From: DASQDN01 sp035630195
Lineage (GTDB): Bacteria > Acidobacteriota > Terriglobia > Bryobacterales > Bryobacteraceae
Length of the DNA stretch: 19,138 nt
Assembly: GCA_035630195.1 (NCBI GenBank)
Contig: DASQLD010000169.1
Location: 1 to 19,138 of the forward strand
Direction: 5' to 3'
In this document: piece by piece, positions 7,983 through 15,451 of the stretch
Numbering within the stretch: position 1 is the first letter of the stretch
Layout: each line of letters opens with the position of its first letter
Translations under genes and position numbers: made by a program
Notes under the pieces: generated by a model
The model's database searches: none
Told to the model about the DNA's origin: nothing
The model's input: only the letters and a program-made list of their open reading frames with translations

Positions 7983-8552
7983 TTAGGCGACCTTGCTGAG
8001 CGGGACCTTGGCGCTCAGGGATTGCTCTTTGCGAATCTCTACTACTTTGGCTTGCGTGCTGCGTTGTTCTCCATAAAAATATTCGTGCAGCGGATATAGT
8101 GCGTATGGTTCCAGCTCGGCAAACGTACGGCCTAGCTTGGCGGTGATGCGATATATAGAATGAAAAAATAGGCCCTTATCGATATTCATCTTGCGGCAGC
8201 AGAGACGCCAATCGGCGCCCAAAATAAAATGATAATTAAAAATTTTATAATCCGCCGGCGTAAGCGTCCGCTTTACTACCAACATAAAGTCGGCAGCATA
8301 CTCTTCATCTTTGCGACCCCATGACAACTTCCCATGTGGAGAGGATGTGTGTTGGAGATACGGCCTGCTAAGGATGCTCTCCTTCCGAATCATCGACGTC
8401 TTAAACCGGTCGAAACATTTCCGGAAGATACTCCGCAGCACGCAGTTACATGCTGTCGTCGTGTTGTTGCGTGAGGGCCGCATCCCGAACCCTTTGCAAG
8501 AAACACACTTTTCCATGGCAAGCGCCAGGACTTCAGATTGATTCCACTCCAT
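7983..8552 (-). CDS. Putative DNA-binding protein with Cys cluster and sigma-region-4-like segment
   Basis: I do not recognise a named family. The 189-residue product has a CxxC (Cys16, Cys19) and a CxC (Cys35, Cys37) separated by a short loop, which looks like a zinc-ribbon or knuckle, followed by a basic stretch with Cys46. From about 97 to 146 the pattern LTPADYKIFNYHF, GADWRLCCRKMNIDKGLFF, then HSIYRITAKLGRTF has the spacing of a sigma-70 region 4 or phage-antiterminator-like helix-turn-helix. The tail (about 147-189) is basic and polar. Codon use is more AT-rich than its neighbours, most clearly around 8140-8260. The leader before the ATG is very A-rich. It is divergent from an HTH regulator gene across 294 bp. 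DNA binding is inferred from pattern only. Confidence 0.7.
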   Translation of the reverse strand: MEWNQSEVLALAMEKCVSCKGFGMRPSRNNTTTACNCVLRSIFRKCFDRFKTSMIRKESILSRPYLQHTSSPHGKLSWGRKDEEYAADFMLVVKRTLTPADYKIFNYHFILGADWRLCCRKMNIDKGLFFHSIYRITAKLGRTFAELEPYALYPLHEYFYGEQRSTQAKVVEIRKEQSLSAKVPLSKVA

Positions 8553-8846
8553 TGTTGTTTTTTTACCTTTTTTTTAGTCCCTTGGGACCGTCTCTCTGAA
8601 ATCCATCCTATAATCGACTATTTTTTCGTCTATTAGGAAAACTACCTAGGGTGGTTAAGGTATTTTGAATCAGAGAACTTATTGACCCAGCTACACGCGC
8701 AACTGCACTAGATGCAACAACCTGCAAAAAGTCGTGCTGGGCTCGGGTCTTAACTCCTGCCCGTGTCAGCGCCAAAGGGTAAAATCTTCCTAGTACCTGC
8801 AAATTTTGCGTATAGCTATGAGGAATAGGTCGGGTGGGGTAAGGAA
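8553..8846. promoter_or_regulatory. Divergent intergenic region between two putative regulators
   Basis: This 294-bp spacer should hold promoters for both flanking genes. A perfect TATAAT is on the plus strand at 8609-8614, without a convincing -35 at normal spacing. TTGACC at 8682-8687 is a -35-like hexamer on the plus strand without a good -10. The 40 bases next to the minus-strand gene are runs of A on its coding strand. A short palindrome, GTCCC-TT-GGGAC, is at 8577-8588 beside that run, and CCTAGG is at 8645-8650. Purine-rich GGGTGGGG and AAGGA (8832-8845) precede the plus-strand gene. No tRNA or small ORF with support was found here. Confidence 0.45.
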
Positions 8847-9536
8847 ATGATGTTCACCGAAGTTCGGAGTTCCCTTGTGGCGGTTCTCCGGTCGAGAGTG
8901 AGGAATGGAGAGCTTACAGAACGTGGTCTCGCAAAACTTGTTGGCGTATCACAACCGCACATTCATAACGTTTTGAAAGGCGCCCGCGTGCTTTCCCCGG
9001 AGCTAAGCGATCAGATATTGCAACATTTGCGCTTATCTCTTCTCGATCTGATCCAACGCGATCATATTAAGGCCTACTTAAACTTCGACGATCCCGGCGG
9101 CGGTTACGTGTACGTGCCGGTATTAAGAGGAAGTATCGGACCGACATCTCCTTGGCCAACGGAAGCCGGGCTGACTGAGCGTATGCCATTCCACGCTTCC
9201 CAGGTAGCGAGTATCGATAACCCGGTTGCCGTCCGTCTCACCGAAGATGCCCGCATGTCAAATACCTTTTCGGCTGGGGACATCGCTCTGCTCGACCAAT
9301 CGCACCGCGCACGCGCAAATATCGATCGAGGGGCTTATTATGTTGTGAAATCCGGGAGCGGCGGAGTAGTGCGACGCGTTCAATTATCAGAAAACGCGCT
9401 CTATTTGATACCTGACGACGTATACGGTCATACGCCCGGCTGGCATCGTATCTCTATGGAGGGACGGCATCTAAACCAATTTATCCGCGCGCGTGCTTAT
9501 TTAACGACGCCCTTGTACGAATGGAATATCACTTAA
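8847..9536 (+). CDS. HTH transcriptional regulator with S24/LexA-like C-terminal domain (dyad apparently lost)
   Basis: The 229-residue protein has an N-terminal XRE-type helix-turn-helix at about 22-46 (ELTERGLAKLVGVSQPHIHN, then VLKG). After a linker with prolines and glycines, residues about 125-192 have the strand layout of an S24/LexA/CI C-terminal domain: NPVAVRLTEDARMSNTFSAG, then DIALLDQ, GAYYVVKSG and GGVVRRVQL. In self-cleaving members the first block carries a catalytic Ser-Met and the last a Lys. Here those places hold Ala/Arg and Arg176/Arg177, so self-cleavage seems unlikely, and the domain may serve for dimerisation or ligand sensing. Two ATGs are adjacent, and the one at 8850 has better spacing from AAGGA. 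It is divergent from the Cys-cluster gene, and a terminator candidate follows. Confidence 0.8.
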   Translation: MMFTEVRSSLVAVLRSRVRNGELTERGLAKLVGVSQPHIHNVLKGARVLSPELSDQILQHLRLSLLDLIQRDHIKAYLNFDDPGGGYVYVPVLRGSIGPTSPWPTEAGLTERMPFHASQVASIDNPVAVRLTEDARMSNTFSAGDIALLDQSHRARANIDRGAYYVVKSGSGGVVRRVQLSENALYLIPDDVYGHTPGWHRISMEGRHLNQFIRARAYLTTPLYEWNIT

Positions 9537-9571
9537 TCAATCAATATGGAGGGGGGAATGAGGGGTGAGTG

Positions 9572-9605
9572 GCGCTCAGATTCCCCGCAAATGAGGTGCT
9601 TTTTT
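9572..9605 (+). terminator. Candidate intrinsic terminator after the HTH regulator
   Basis: GCGCTCA (9572-9578) pairs with TGAGGTGC (9592-9599) with one bulged base and one G-T pair, and six T residues follow (9600-9605). A second pairing, GGGGAAT (9554-9560) with ATTCCCC (9580-9586), overlaps the left side and would compete. The position 36 nt after the plus-strand stop and the T-run suit a plus-strand terminator. Confidence 0.5.
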
Positions 9606-9618
9606 ACCGGGAGCTGAA

Positions 9619-10755
9619 TTACCGGCGGCGCGCAACCTCTTTGTAAACTTCGAGCGTCTGTTGCGCCGTACGGCTCCAATTGAACTGGCGCACCTGCTCA
9701 TAACCGGCAGCAATTAGCTTGGCGCGCAACTCCTTGTCGACCAGAACCTCGTAGAGACCCCGCGCGATATCGAATACGTTCTCGGGGTTCACCACCATCG
9801 CGGCGTCTCCTACCACTTCAGGCAAGGAACTCACTGACGATGTGACTACCGGAATTCCGGTGGCCATAGCCTCGAGCGGCGGTAATCCAAAACCCTCGTA
9901 CAGAGATGGAAAAGCGAAAGCGCTCGCAGCCGAATAAAATTCCCGTAGTGTTTCAAACGGTACGAAGCCGAGAAAGCGCACTACCTGCTCCGAACGTGTT
10001 TGCGCTACCGCTCTCCGGACCTCGGGATTTCGGCTGATCTCGTCGCCAATAATCAGCAGACGTAAGTCTTTGAGTTCCGGGTGACTTTCCAGTTGTCCGC
10101 GAACTACATTAAACGCCTCGATCAACCGAGGAATATTCTTGTGGGGCCGGATTCTTCCGGCATACAGGATGTACGGGTACTGGATCTGAAATCGTTCCAG
10201 CAGCCTTTCCCGGACAGCAGGTTGGGAACGAAAGTTGAGGAAGTTCGGATCGGGAGCGCTGTAGACCAAGCGTAAGCGTTCTGTGGGAACTCCGAGTAGA
10301 TTTTCCACGTCCCGGCGTGTTGCAGTCGAGACAGCGATAACCCGGTCAGCCCGCATCAGGCCGCGGCGAAACCGATAGAGCCGCATATTTTCCCCAAATC
10401 CCGAGCGGCCGCCAAAAAGAAAGCTGCTCATATCGTGAATTGTCACGACATAGGGGCTCCGCATGATCAGAGGAACATTGCTCATTGGGAGGTGGACGAG
10501 GTCTGGAGCGAGTCCCCGTAAGAACCATGGATAGGCGACATCGTGCAGGTAGCGACGGCGAGGCCTGTGGTAGACAACTGTCTCGAAATTGCCGGGCATT
10601 TGCGGGAGGTCGGCAACGTCCCCGGGGTTCGCAGCGAGCAGATACTTATTGTGAGAATCGATCTCGCTGAGAGCCTTAACGAGGTTGCGAATGTACGTGC
10701 CTATCCCAAAGTCCTTGATGTGGCGGACATCAATGACAATGCGGAGCGCCTGCAT
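9619..10755 (-). CDS. Glycosyltransferase family 4 (GT-B fold)
   Basis: The 378-residue protein has the two-domain GT-B layout. The N-terminal half opens with RIVIDVRHIKDFGIGTYIRN, in which GIGTY (17-21) is the acceptor-side glycine loop. The GT4 donor-binding half shows YILYAGRIRPHKNIPRLIEA (195-214) with Arg201 and Lys206 contacting the sugar-nucleotide phosphates. It also has the EX7E motif Glu287-Glu295 within YEGFGLPPLEAMATGIPVV. It is a retaining transferase that likely acts in the cytoplasm on a lipid-linked or cell-surface glycan, but donor and acceptor cannot be told from sequence. Its ATG is 9 nt after the glyA stop, so it is the last gene of the rpiB-glyA operon. No other polysaccharide gene is nearby. 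Confidence 0.93.
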   Translation of the reverse strand: MQALRIVIDVRHIKDFGIGTYIRNLVKALSEIDSHNKYLLAANPGDVADLPQMPGNFETVVYHRPRRRYLHDVAYPWFLRGLAPDLVHLPMSNVPLIMRSPYVVTIHDMSSFLFGGRSGFGENMRLYRFRRGLMRADRVIAVSTATRRDVENLLGVPTERLRLVYSAPDPNFLNFRSQPAVRERLLERFQIQYPYILYAGRIRPHKNIPRLIEAFNVVRGQLESHPELKDLRLLIIGDEISRNPEVRRAVAQTRSEQVVRFLGFVPFETLREFYSAASAFAFPSLYEGFGLPPLEAMATGIPVVTSSVSSLPEVVGDAAMVVNPENVFDIARGLYEVLVDKELRAKLIAAGYEQVRQFNWSRTAQQTLEVYKEVARRR

Positions 10756-10764
10756 AGAGGCCGT

Positions 10765-12045
10765 TCAAGCGCCGACGGTTGTGCTCTTCCAGCTATAAAG
10801 AGGAAACTTCTGCGTCAGTGTCTTGACTCGTGAACGAACTGCGGCCAGATTCTCTTCCGAAGCGTGATTACCGAGCACTTGAGAAATGCAGGAAGCCACC
10901 TCCTTCATCTCCTGCTCACGGAACCCTCGCGTCGTCACGGCTGGGCTGCCCAGACGGATGCCACTCGGATTCAGTGGCGGATTGACGTCGAAGGGAATGC
11001 CGTTCTTGTTCGCCGTAATGTGAGCCTTATCCAGCGCGATCTCCGCCTCTTTCCCGCGGATCCCCTTGGCGAAAACGTCGACGAGCAGAAGATGGCTATC
11101 CGTCCCGCCCGAAACAATGCGGAACCCTTCTTCAGCCAAACCGGCCGCCAGCGTCTTAGCATTCGCGATGACTTGCTTCTGATAGTCAACAAAATCAGAG
11201 GTCATCGCTTCCTTAAAACAGACCGCCTTAGCCGCAATTACGTGCATAAGCGGTCCACCCTGATGCCCGGGAAAGACGGTTTTGTCGATCTCTTTACCGT
11301 ATTTCTCTCGAGCCAGGATTAAACCGGAACGGGGACCACGAAGCGTCTTGTGGGTGGTAGAAGTGACAATATCGGCGTACTCGCAGGGATTCGGGTAAAG
11401 GCCGGCGGCTACCAGGCCCGAAAAATGAGCCATATCGACGACGAAGATGGCTCCGACCGAATCTGCTACTTCGCGAAACTTCTTAAAGTCGATAATTCTC
11501 GGATAGGCGCTGGCCCCTGCGATGATCATCTTTGGCTTGTGCTCGAGCGCGAGACGAGCAAGCTCATCGTAGTCGATGAGTTCGTCCTCTTTGCGCACTC
11601 CGTAGGGGACAATATTGTAGGTCTTGCCCGAGAAGTTCAAATGATGACCGTGGGTCAAGTGCCCGCCATGGGCGAGATTCATCCCCAGAACGGTATCGCC
11701 GGGTTGAATCACCGCGGCATAAGCGGCCTGATTCGCCTGCGAGCCCGAATGGGGCTGTACGTTCGCATATTCGGCCTTGAACAGTTCCTTGGCGCGATCG
11801 CGAGCCAGATTTTCAACGACGTCAGCATTCTCGCAGCCGCCATAGTAGCGCCGGCCCGGGTAGCCTTCGGCGTATTTATTCGTGAAGACGCTGCCTGCCG
11901 CTTCGAGAATGGCCTCCGAAACGAAATTCTCGCTGGCGATCAGTTCGATGTTGCTGTCCTGCCGCTCGAGTTCCGCGCGGATCGCCTCATAGACGGCGGG
12001 ATCAGCCTCGGCCAGACCGCGGGCCATCTTTCGCTGTTCATTCAT
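10765..12045 (-). CDS. glyA: Serine hydroxymethyltransferase
   Basis: The 426-residue product is full length for bacterial SHMT (E. coli 417). This PLP enzyme interconverts serine and glycine while loading tetrahydrofolate with a one-carbon unit. Visible family blocks are SNIELIASENFVS (31-43), NKYAEGYPGRRYYGGCE (56-72), VQPHSGSQANQAAY (96-109), VVDMAHFSGLVAAGLYPNP (202-220) and TSTTHKTLRGPRSG (228-241), which carries the PLP lysine Lys233. The ATG overlaps the rpiB stop as ATGA (12042-12045), the classic sign of translational coupling. rpiB next to glyA is a common bacterial arrangement. Confidence 0.98.
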   Translation of the reverse strand: MNEQRKMARGLAEADPAVYEAIRAELERQDSNIELIASENFVSEAILEAAGSVFTNKYAEGYPGRRYYGGCENADVVENLARDRAKELFKAEYANVQPHSGSQANQAAYAAVIQPGDTVLGMNLAHGGHLTHGHHLNFSGKTYNIVPYGVRKEDELIDYDELARLALEHKPKMIIAGASAYPRIIDFKKFREVADSVGAIFVVDMAHFSGLVAAGLYPNPCEYADIVTSTTHKTLRGPRSGLILAREKYGKEIDKTVFPGHQGGPLMHVIAAKAVCFKEAMTSDFVDYQKQVIANAKTLAAGLAEEGFRIVSGGTDSHLLLVDVFAKGIRGKEAEIALDKAHITANKNGIPFDVNPPLNPSGIRLGSPAVTTRGFREQEMKEVASCISQVLGNHASEENLAAVRSRVKTLTQKFPLYSWKSTTVGA

Positions 12046-12512
12046 GCTTTTAGTACTTGCTCCTGATTTTGTGTGCGCTCTATCGCGGCAATCTTTTGAA
12101 TTCTGCGCGTGTGACGCGCTCCGCCATCGAAATTGGTAGTGAGAAAGACATCGACCAATTGCGCCGCTTCATCCGCCGAGAGAAACTTGGCGCCCAACGC
12201 GATTACATTGGCGTCATTGTGCTCGCGAACAAGCTGAACCGCCTCGGCTCGCGTACCGACTGCAGCGCGAACGCCGGCAACCTTGTTCGCAGCGATGGAC
12301 ATACCAGCGCCCGTAAAACAAACCAAAATCCCGCGAGCGGCTTTGCCCGAAGCGACTGCTTCAGCCACCGCAACGGCATAATCGGGATAGTCCGTCGATT
12401 CGGATGAGAAGGCGCCAAAGTCGATCAAGTCATGACCCGCAGTCTGGAGCCTGTCGCGCAATGTCTCTTTCAGAGAGAAGCCCGCGTGATCGGCTGCTAT
12501 AGCAATCTTCAT
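12042..12512 (-). CDS. rpiB: Ribose-5-phosphate isomerase B
   Basis: The 156-residue product is a RpiB/LacAB-type isomerase that interconverts ribose 5-phosphate and ribulose 5-phosphate. The N-terminus MKIAIAADHAGFSLKE carries the conserved Asp8-His9. The catalytic block is GILVCFTGAGMSIAANK (61-77), with Cys65 as the proton-shuttling residue and a Phe where many members have Gly (CGTG). His98 in REHNDANV and the Arg-rich end (RHTRRIQKI) fit phosphate binding. It is the first gene of an rpiB-glyA-glycosyltransferase operon and is divergent from proS. A TAAAAT (minus strand, 12528-12533) upstream is a possible -10 box, but no good -35 is seen. Confidence 0.95.
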   Translation of the reverse strand: MKIAIAADHAGFSLKETLRDRLQTAGHDLIDFGAFSSESTDYPDYAVAVAEAVASGKAARGILVCFTGAGMSIAANKVAGVRAAVGTRAEAVQLVREHNDANVIALGAKFLSADEAAQLVDVFLTTNFDGGARHTRRIQKIAAIERTQNQEQVLKA

Positions 12513-12639
12513 GGGGGTCGAAAAGCAATTTTACCATGCTAGAATTGGGCTTATTCCTGTAGGCCTTGCGCGCACGCAGCCCTCTAGGGCGCGGCGCATA
12601 GCTTCAAAAAGCATCATTCTAAAAACCAGGATCAACGAT
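12513..12639. promoter_or_regulatory. Divergent rpiB / proS promoter region
   Basis: This 127-bp spacer must serve both directions. Toward rpiB, TAAAAT (minus strand, 12528-12533) is a 5/6 match to a -10 box but lies so close to the ATG that the leader would be very short. Toward proS, AGGA (12628-12631) is a good ribosome-binding site 8 nt before the ATG at 12640. No T-box-like leader or strong hairpin is visible. Confidence 0.4.
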
Positions 12640-14349
12640 ATGCGCTGGAGCACTCTTTTTATCCCTACTCTTCGGGAGATTCCCGCCGAAGCCGAAGTCA
12701 TTAGTCATCAGTTGCTGCTGCGAGCCGGCTACATCCGTCAACTCTCGGCCGGTATCTATAATTACCTGTTTCTTGCCCAGCGTTCCCTTCAAAAAATCCA
12801 GCGAATCATTCGTGAGGAAATGGACACCATCGGAGGGCAGGAGATGCTGCTGCCTGCGCTTCAGCCGGCGGAATTGTGGCAGGAGTCCGGCCGGTGGGAC
12901 GTCATGGGCGACAACATGTTCCGGATGAAGGATCGCTTCGGCCGCCCCTTGTGCCTCGGCATGACGCATGAAGAGAATATGACTGCGGTTGCCCGTGGAG
13001 AGCTGCGCAGCTACAAGCAATTACCGCAAATCTGGTATCAAATCCAGACCAAGTTCCGGGACGAGCCCCGACCCAAATCCGGATTATTGCGGGTGCGGCA
13101 GTTCATCATGAAGGACTCGTATTCCTTCGACATCGATCAGGCTGGGCTCGACGCAGCCTACGACAAACACTACACGGCCTATCGCCGAATCTTTGATCGG
13201 TGCGGGTTGCAGTACGTCGCGGTCGAGGCTCACTCAGGTTCGATGGGCGGGAGCCAGTCGCACGAGTTTATGGTCGCAACGGATGCAGGTGAAGACTTCG
13301 TCGTATCGAATCCCAAGACCGGCTATGCAGCGAATATGGAGAAGGCAGTGTCGCGTCCTGCTCCTCTCAGTACTCCGGACCCGGAAGGGGATCACGCTCC
13401 CGAGAAGTTTCACACTCCTAACAAAAAGACCATCGCGGAAGTGGCGGAGTTCACCAGTCTGCCTGAAGCGTCCCAGATGAAAAGCCTTGTGATGGTTTCC
13501 GACGGCAAACCCGTCCTCGCTCTGCTGCGAGGGGACCACAGCTTGAGTGAGACGAAGTTCGCCGACGTCACGGGCGGTAAAGATATTCGGCCCGCGCACG
13601 CAGAAGAGATCCGTCAGTACTTCGGCGCCGACGCTGGCTCACTTGGGCCTGTCGGCGTTACGAATATGCGCATCGTAGCAGACACTGCGCTGCAAGGCCG
13701 CCGCAACATGATTGCAGGCGCAAATGAGAATGACTATCACTTGAAAAATGTCACTCCTGGCAAGGATTTCAAGGCTGAATTCTTCGATTTGCGTCAAGTA
13801 GCGCCGGGAGATACTTCCCTCGAATCGGGCGATCCGCTCGAGATCCGGAAATCCGTCGAGATCGGGCATATTTTCAAGCTAGGCTACAAATATTCTGACG
13901 CTTTGGGCTTGAAAGTACTGAACGAATCGGGCGAAGAAATCACGCCGATCATGGGCTCCTATGGCATCGGGGTGGAACGTGTCTTATGCGCCGCAGTGGA
14001 GTTATATAACGATAAAGACGGAATCTCGATGCCTCCGTCGATCGCTCCCTTTGAAGTTGTGATCACGCCTGTGAATTATGCCGACGCTGCGCAGCGAGAG
14101 GCTGCCGACGGACTGCTCGCCGCATGCAAGGCGGCGGGGTTAGACACAGTGCTCGACGATCGCGATGAGCGTCCGGGTGTGAAGTTCAAGGATGCCGATC
14201 TTGTCGGGATTCCGTATCGCATCACGATCGGTAAGAAACTGGCGCAGGGGCTCGTTGAGATCGTCGAACGGCGTACCAAGCAGTCGAGCGATGTTCCGCT
14301 AGCAGAGGCGGTCGAGTATGTCCGCAAGCGAATCCATAGCGCCTCCTGA
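12640..14349 (+). CDS. proS: Prolyl-tRNA synthetase (bacterial type with INS editing domain)
   Basis: From the ATG at 12640 the product is 569 residues (E. coli ProRS 572). The frame stays open up to 12511, but that start would overlap the rpiB start, and MRWSTLFIPTLREIPAEAEV is the family N-terminus. An AGGA lies 8 nt upstream. Class II core motifs are seen: RAGYIRQLSAGIYNY (28-42), TKFRDEPRP (137-145) with QFIMKDSYSF (154-163), and GSYGIGVERVL (439-449). The insertion (INS) editing domain spans about 224-400 and includes QMKSLVM with Lys281, the residue matching the one needed for Ala-tRNA(Pro) clearing in E. coli. The anticodon-binding domain is about 470-569. The 3' end overlaps the next gene by 32 nt. 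Confidence 0.98.
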   Translation: MRWSTLFIPTLREIPAEAEVISHQLLLRAGYIRQLSAGIYNYLFLAQRSLQKIQRIIREEMDTIGGQEMLLPALQPAELWQESGRWDVMGDNMFRMKDRFGRPLCLGMTHEENMTAVARGELRSYKQLPQIWYQIQTKFRDEPRPKSGLLRVRQFIMKDSYSFDIDQAGLDAAYDKHYTAYRRIFDRCGLQYVAVEAHSGSMGGSQSHEFMVATDAGEDFVVSNPKTGYAANMEKAVSRPAPLSTPDPEGDHAPEKFHTPNKKTIAEVAEFTSLPEASQMKSLVMVSDGKPVLALLRGDHSLSETKFADVTGGKDIRPAHAEEIRQYFGADAGSLGPVGVTNMRIVADTALQGRRNMIAGANENDYHLKNVTPGKDFKAEFFDLRQVAPGDTSLESGDPLEIRKSVEIGHIFKLGYKYSDALGLKVLNESGEEITPIMGSYGIGVERVLCAAVELYNDKDGISMPPSIAPFEVVITPVNYADAAQREAADGLLAACKAAGLDTVLDDRDERPGVKFKDADLVGIPYRITIGKKLAQGLVEIVERRTKQSSDVPLAEAVEYVRKRIHSAS

Positions 14350-15442
14350 TTGGGCGTCCGTCCGCGCCGAGTTCCCTGCTCTGGCGTACCGGACGTTCTT
14401 GAATACGGCTACGTTCGGGCAACTCCCACGTAGGGCAACCGAGGCGGTAGCCCGCCATTTCGAACATCGGGACGAACTGGCATGCGCCGATTTTCTCGAT
14501 TGGTTCGACGATGTCGACGCCATCCGTGATTCCATCGCAAAGCTGATTCATTGTTCCCGTGACGACATCGCCTTCGTTCCGAACGCAGCGACAGGTTTGA
14601 GTCTGTTGATGAGCGGGATCGACTGGAAGCCGGGTGATCAAGTCGTTACGCTCGAGAACGAATTTCCCAACAATCTCTACTGGCCGTCGCTACTCAAGAG
14701 CCAGGGTGTGGAGTTCCTCGAGGTCCCCTGGTCGCGTCTCTACGAGAGCCTCACCGAAGACACGCGTCTGGTGGCTGTCAGCACCGTGAACTATAGCACC
14801 GGTTTTCGGGTTCCCGTGGAGGAACTAGGACGCGTTCTCCGTGATCGTGGCATTGTCTATTACCTCGATGGCACCCAAAGCCTGGGAGCGTTGCAATTCG
14901 ATGTCGCCGCAGTACAACCGGACATGCTGGCGGCCCATGGCTATAAATGGCTGTTGAGCCCCAATGGCGCTGGCTTCATGTATGTGCGCCCTTCGTTACG
15001 TGAGCAACTCAAACCAAATGTAATCGGATGGCGCAGTCATAAGGACTGGCGCCGCGTCGATAGTCTTCATCATGGCGCGCCGGAATTCGTCAATACCGCT
15101 GAAAAATACGAGGGCGGCATGTTGAATTTCGCGAGCCTGTATGCGATGGGCGCGTCGCTCGAAATGATGCTTGAACTCGGAATGGATCGGATCGAAGCTC
15201 GCGTGCTCGATCTTGCCAGGCAGTGCGCGCATTTACTGGAGAGCGCGGGCGGTCAAATCGAGCATCGCGGGTCTGGAATTGTGACGGCGCGTTTTCCTGA
15301 TCGTGATGCTTCCGCTCTTGCTCGCTCACTCGAAGAAAACCGAATCCTGGTGTCTGCGCGTCACGGGCGATTGCGCGTGTCAGCTCACTTCTATAACAAC
15401 GAAGATGATCTCGGCCGTTTGCGCGAGGCGCTCTTCGAATAA
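14318..15442 (+). CDS. Class V aminotransferase family PLP enzyme
   Basis: The 374-residue product has a fold-type I PLP core. Lys210 in AHGYKWLLSPNGAGFMYV (206-223) is the Schiff-base lysine, Asp184 and Gln187 (LDGTQSLGA) contact the cofactor, and NAATGLSLLMSG (89-100) is the phosphate-side block. The class includes cysteine desulfurases, kynureninase-like enzymes and isopenicillin N epimerase-like proteins. The active-site Cys loop of NifS/SufS is not visible in the C-terminal part (RILVSARHGRLRVSAHFYNN), so desulfurase activity is unlikely. The substrate is unknown. The ATG lies within the proS 3' end, with AGAGG (14304-14308) as a ribosome-binding site, so it is coexpressed with proS. Confidence 0.9.
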   Translation: MSASESIAPPDWASVRAEFPALAYRTFLNTATFGQLPRRATEAVARHFEHRDELACADFLDWFDDVDAIRDSIAKLIHCSRDDIAFVPNAATGLSLLMSGIDWKPGDQVVTLENEFPNNLYWPSLLKSQGVEFLEVPWSRLYESLTEDTRLVAVSTVNYSTGFRVPVEELGRVLRDRGIVYYLDGTQSLGALQFDVAAVQPDMLAAHGYKWLLSPNGAGFMYVRPSLREQLKPNVIGWRSHKDWRRVDSLHHGAPEFVNTAEKYEGGMLNFASLYAMGASLEMMLELGMDRIEARVLDLARQCAHLLESAGGQIEHRGSGIVTARFPDRDASALARSLEENRILVSARHGRLRVSAHFYNNEDDLGRLREALFE

Positions 15443-15451
15443 GTTGACAGC

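Noticed and set aside
8560..8590. Intrinsic terminator at the GTCCC/GGGAC palindrome beside a T-run
   Set aside because: On the plus strand the T-run precedes the stem, and on the minus strand an A-run follows it, so neither orientation gives a stem followed by U.
11350..12066. 238-codon open frame on the plus strand
   Set aside because: It is antisense to glyA, which has full family motifs. The product has no recognisable domain and mirrors the codon pattern of glyA.
12511..12639. 43-residue N-terminal extension of ProRS
   Set aside because: It would overlap the rpiB start codon, has no ribosome-binding site, and the family N-terminus begins at 12640 with AGGA 8 nt upstream.
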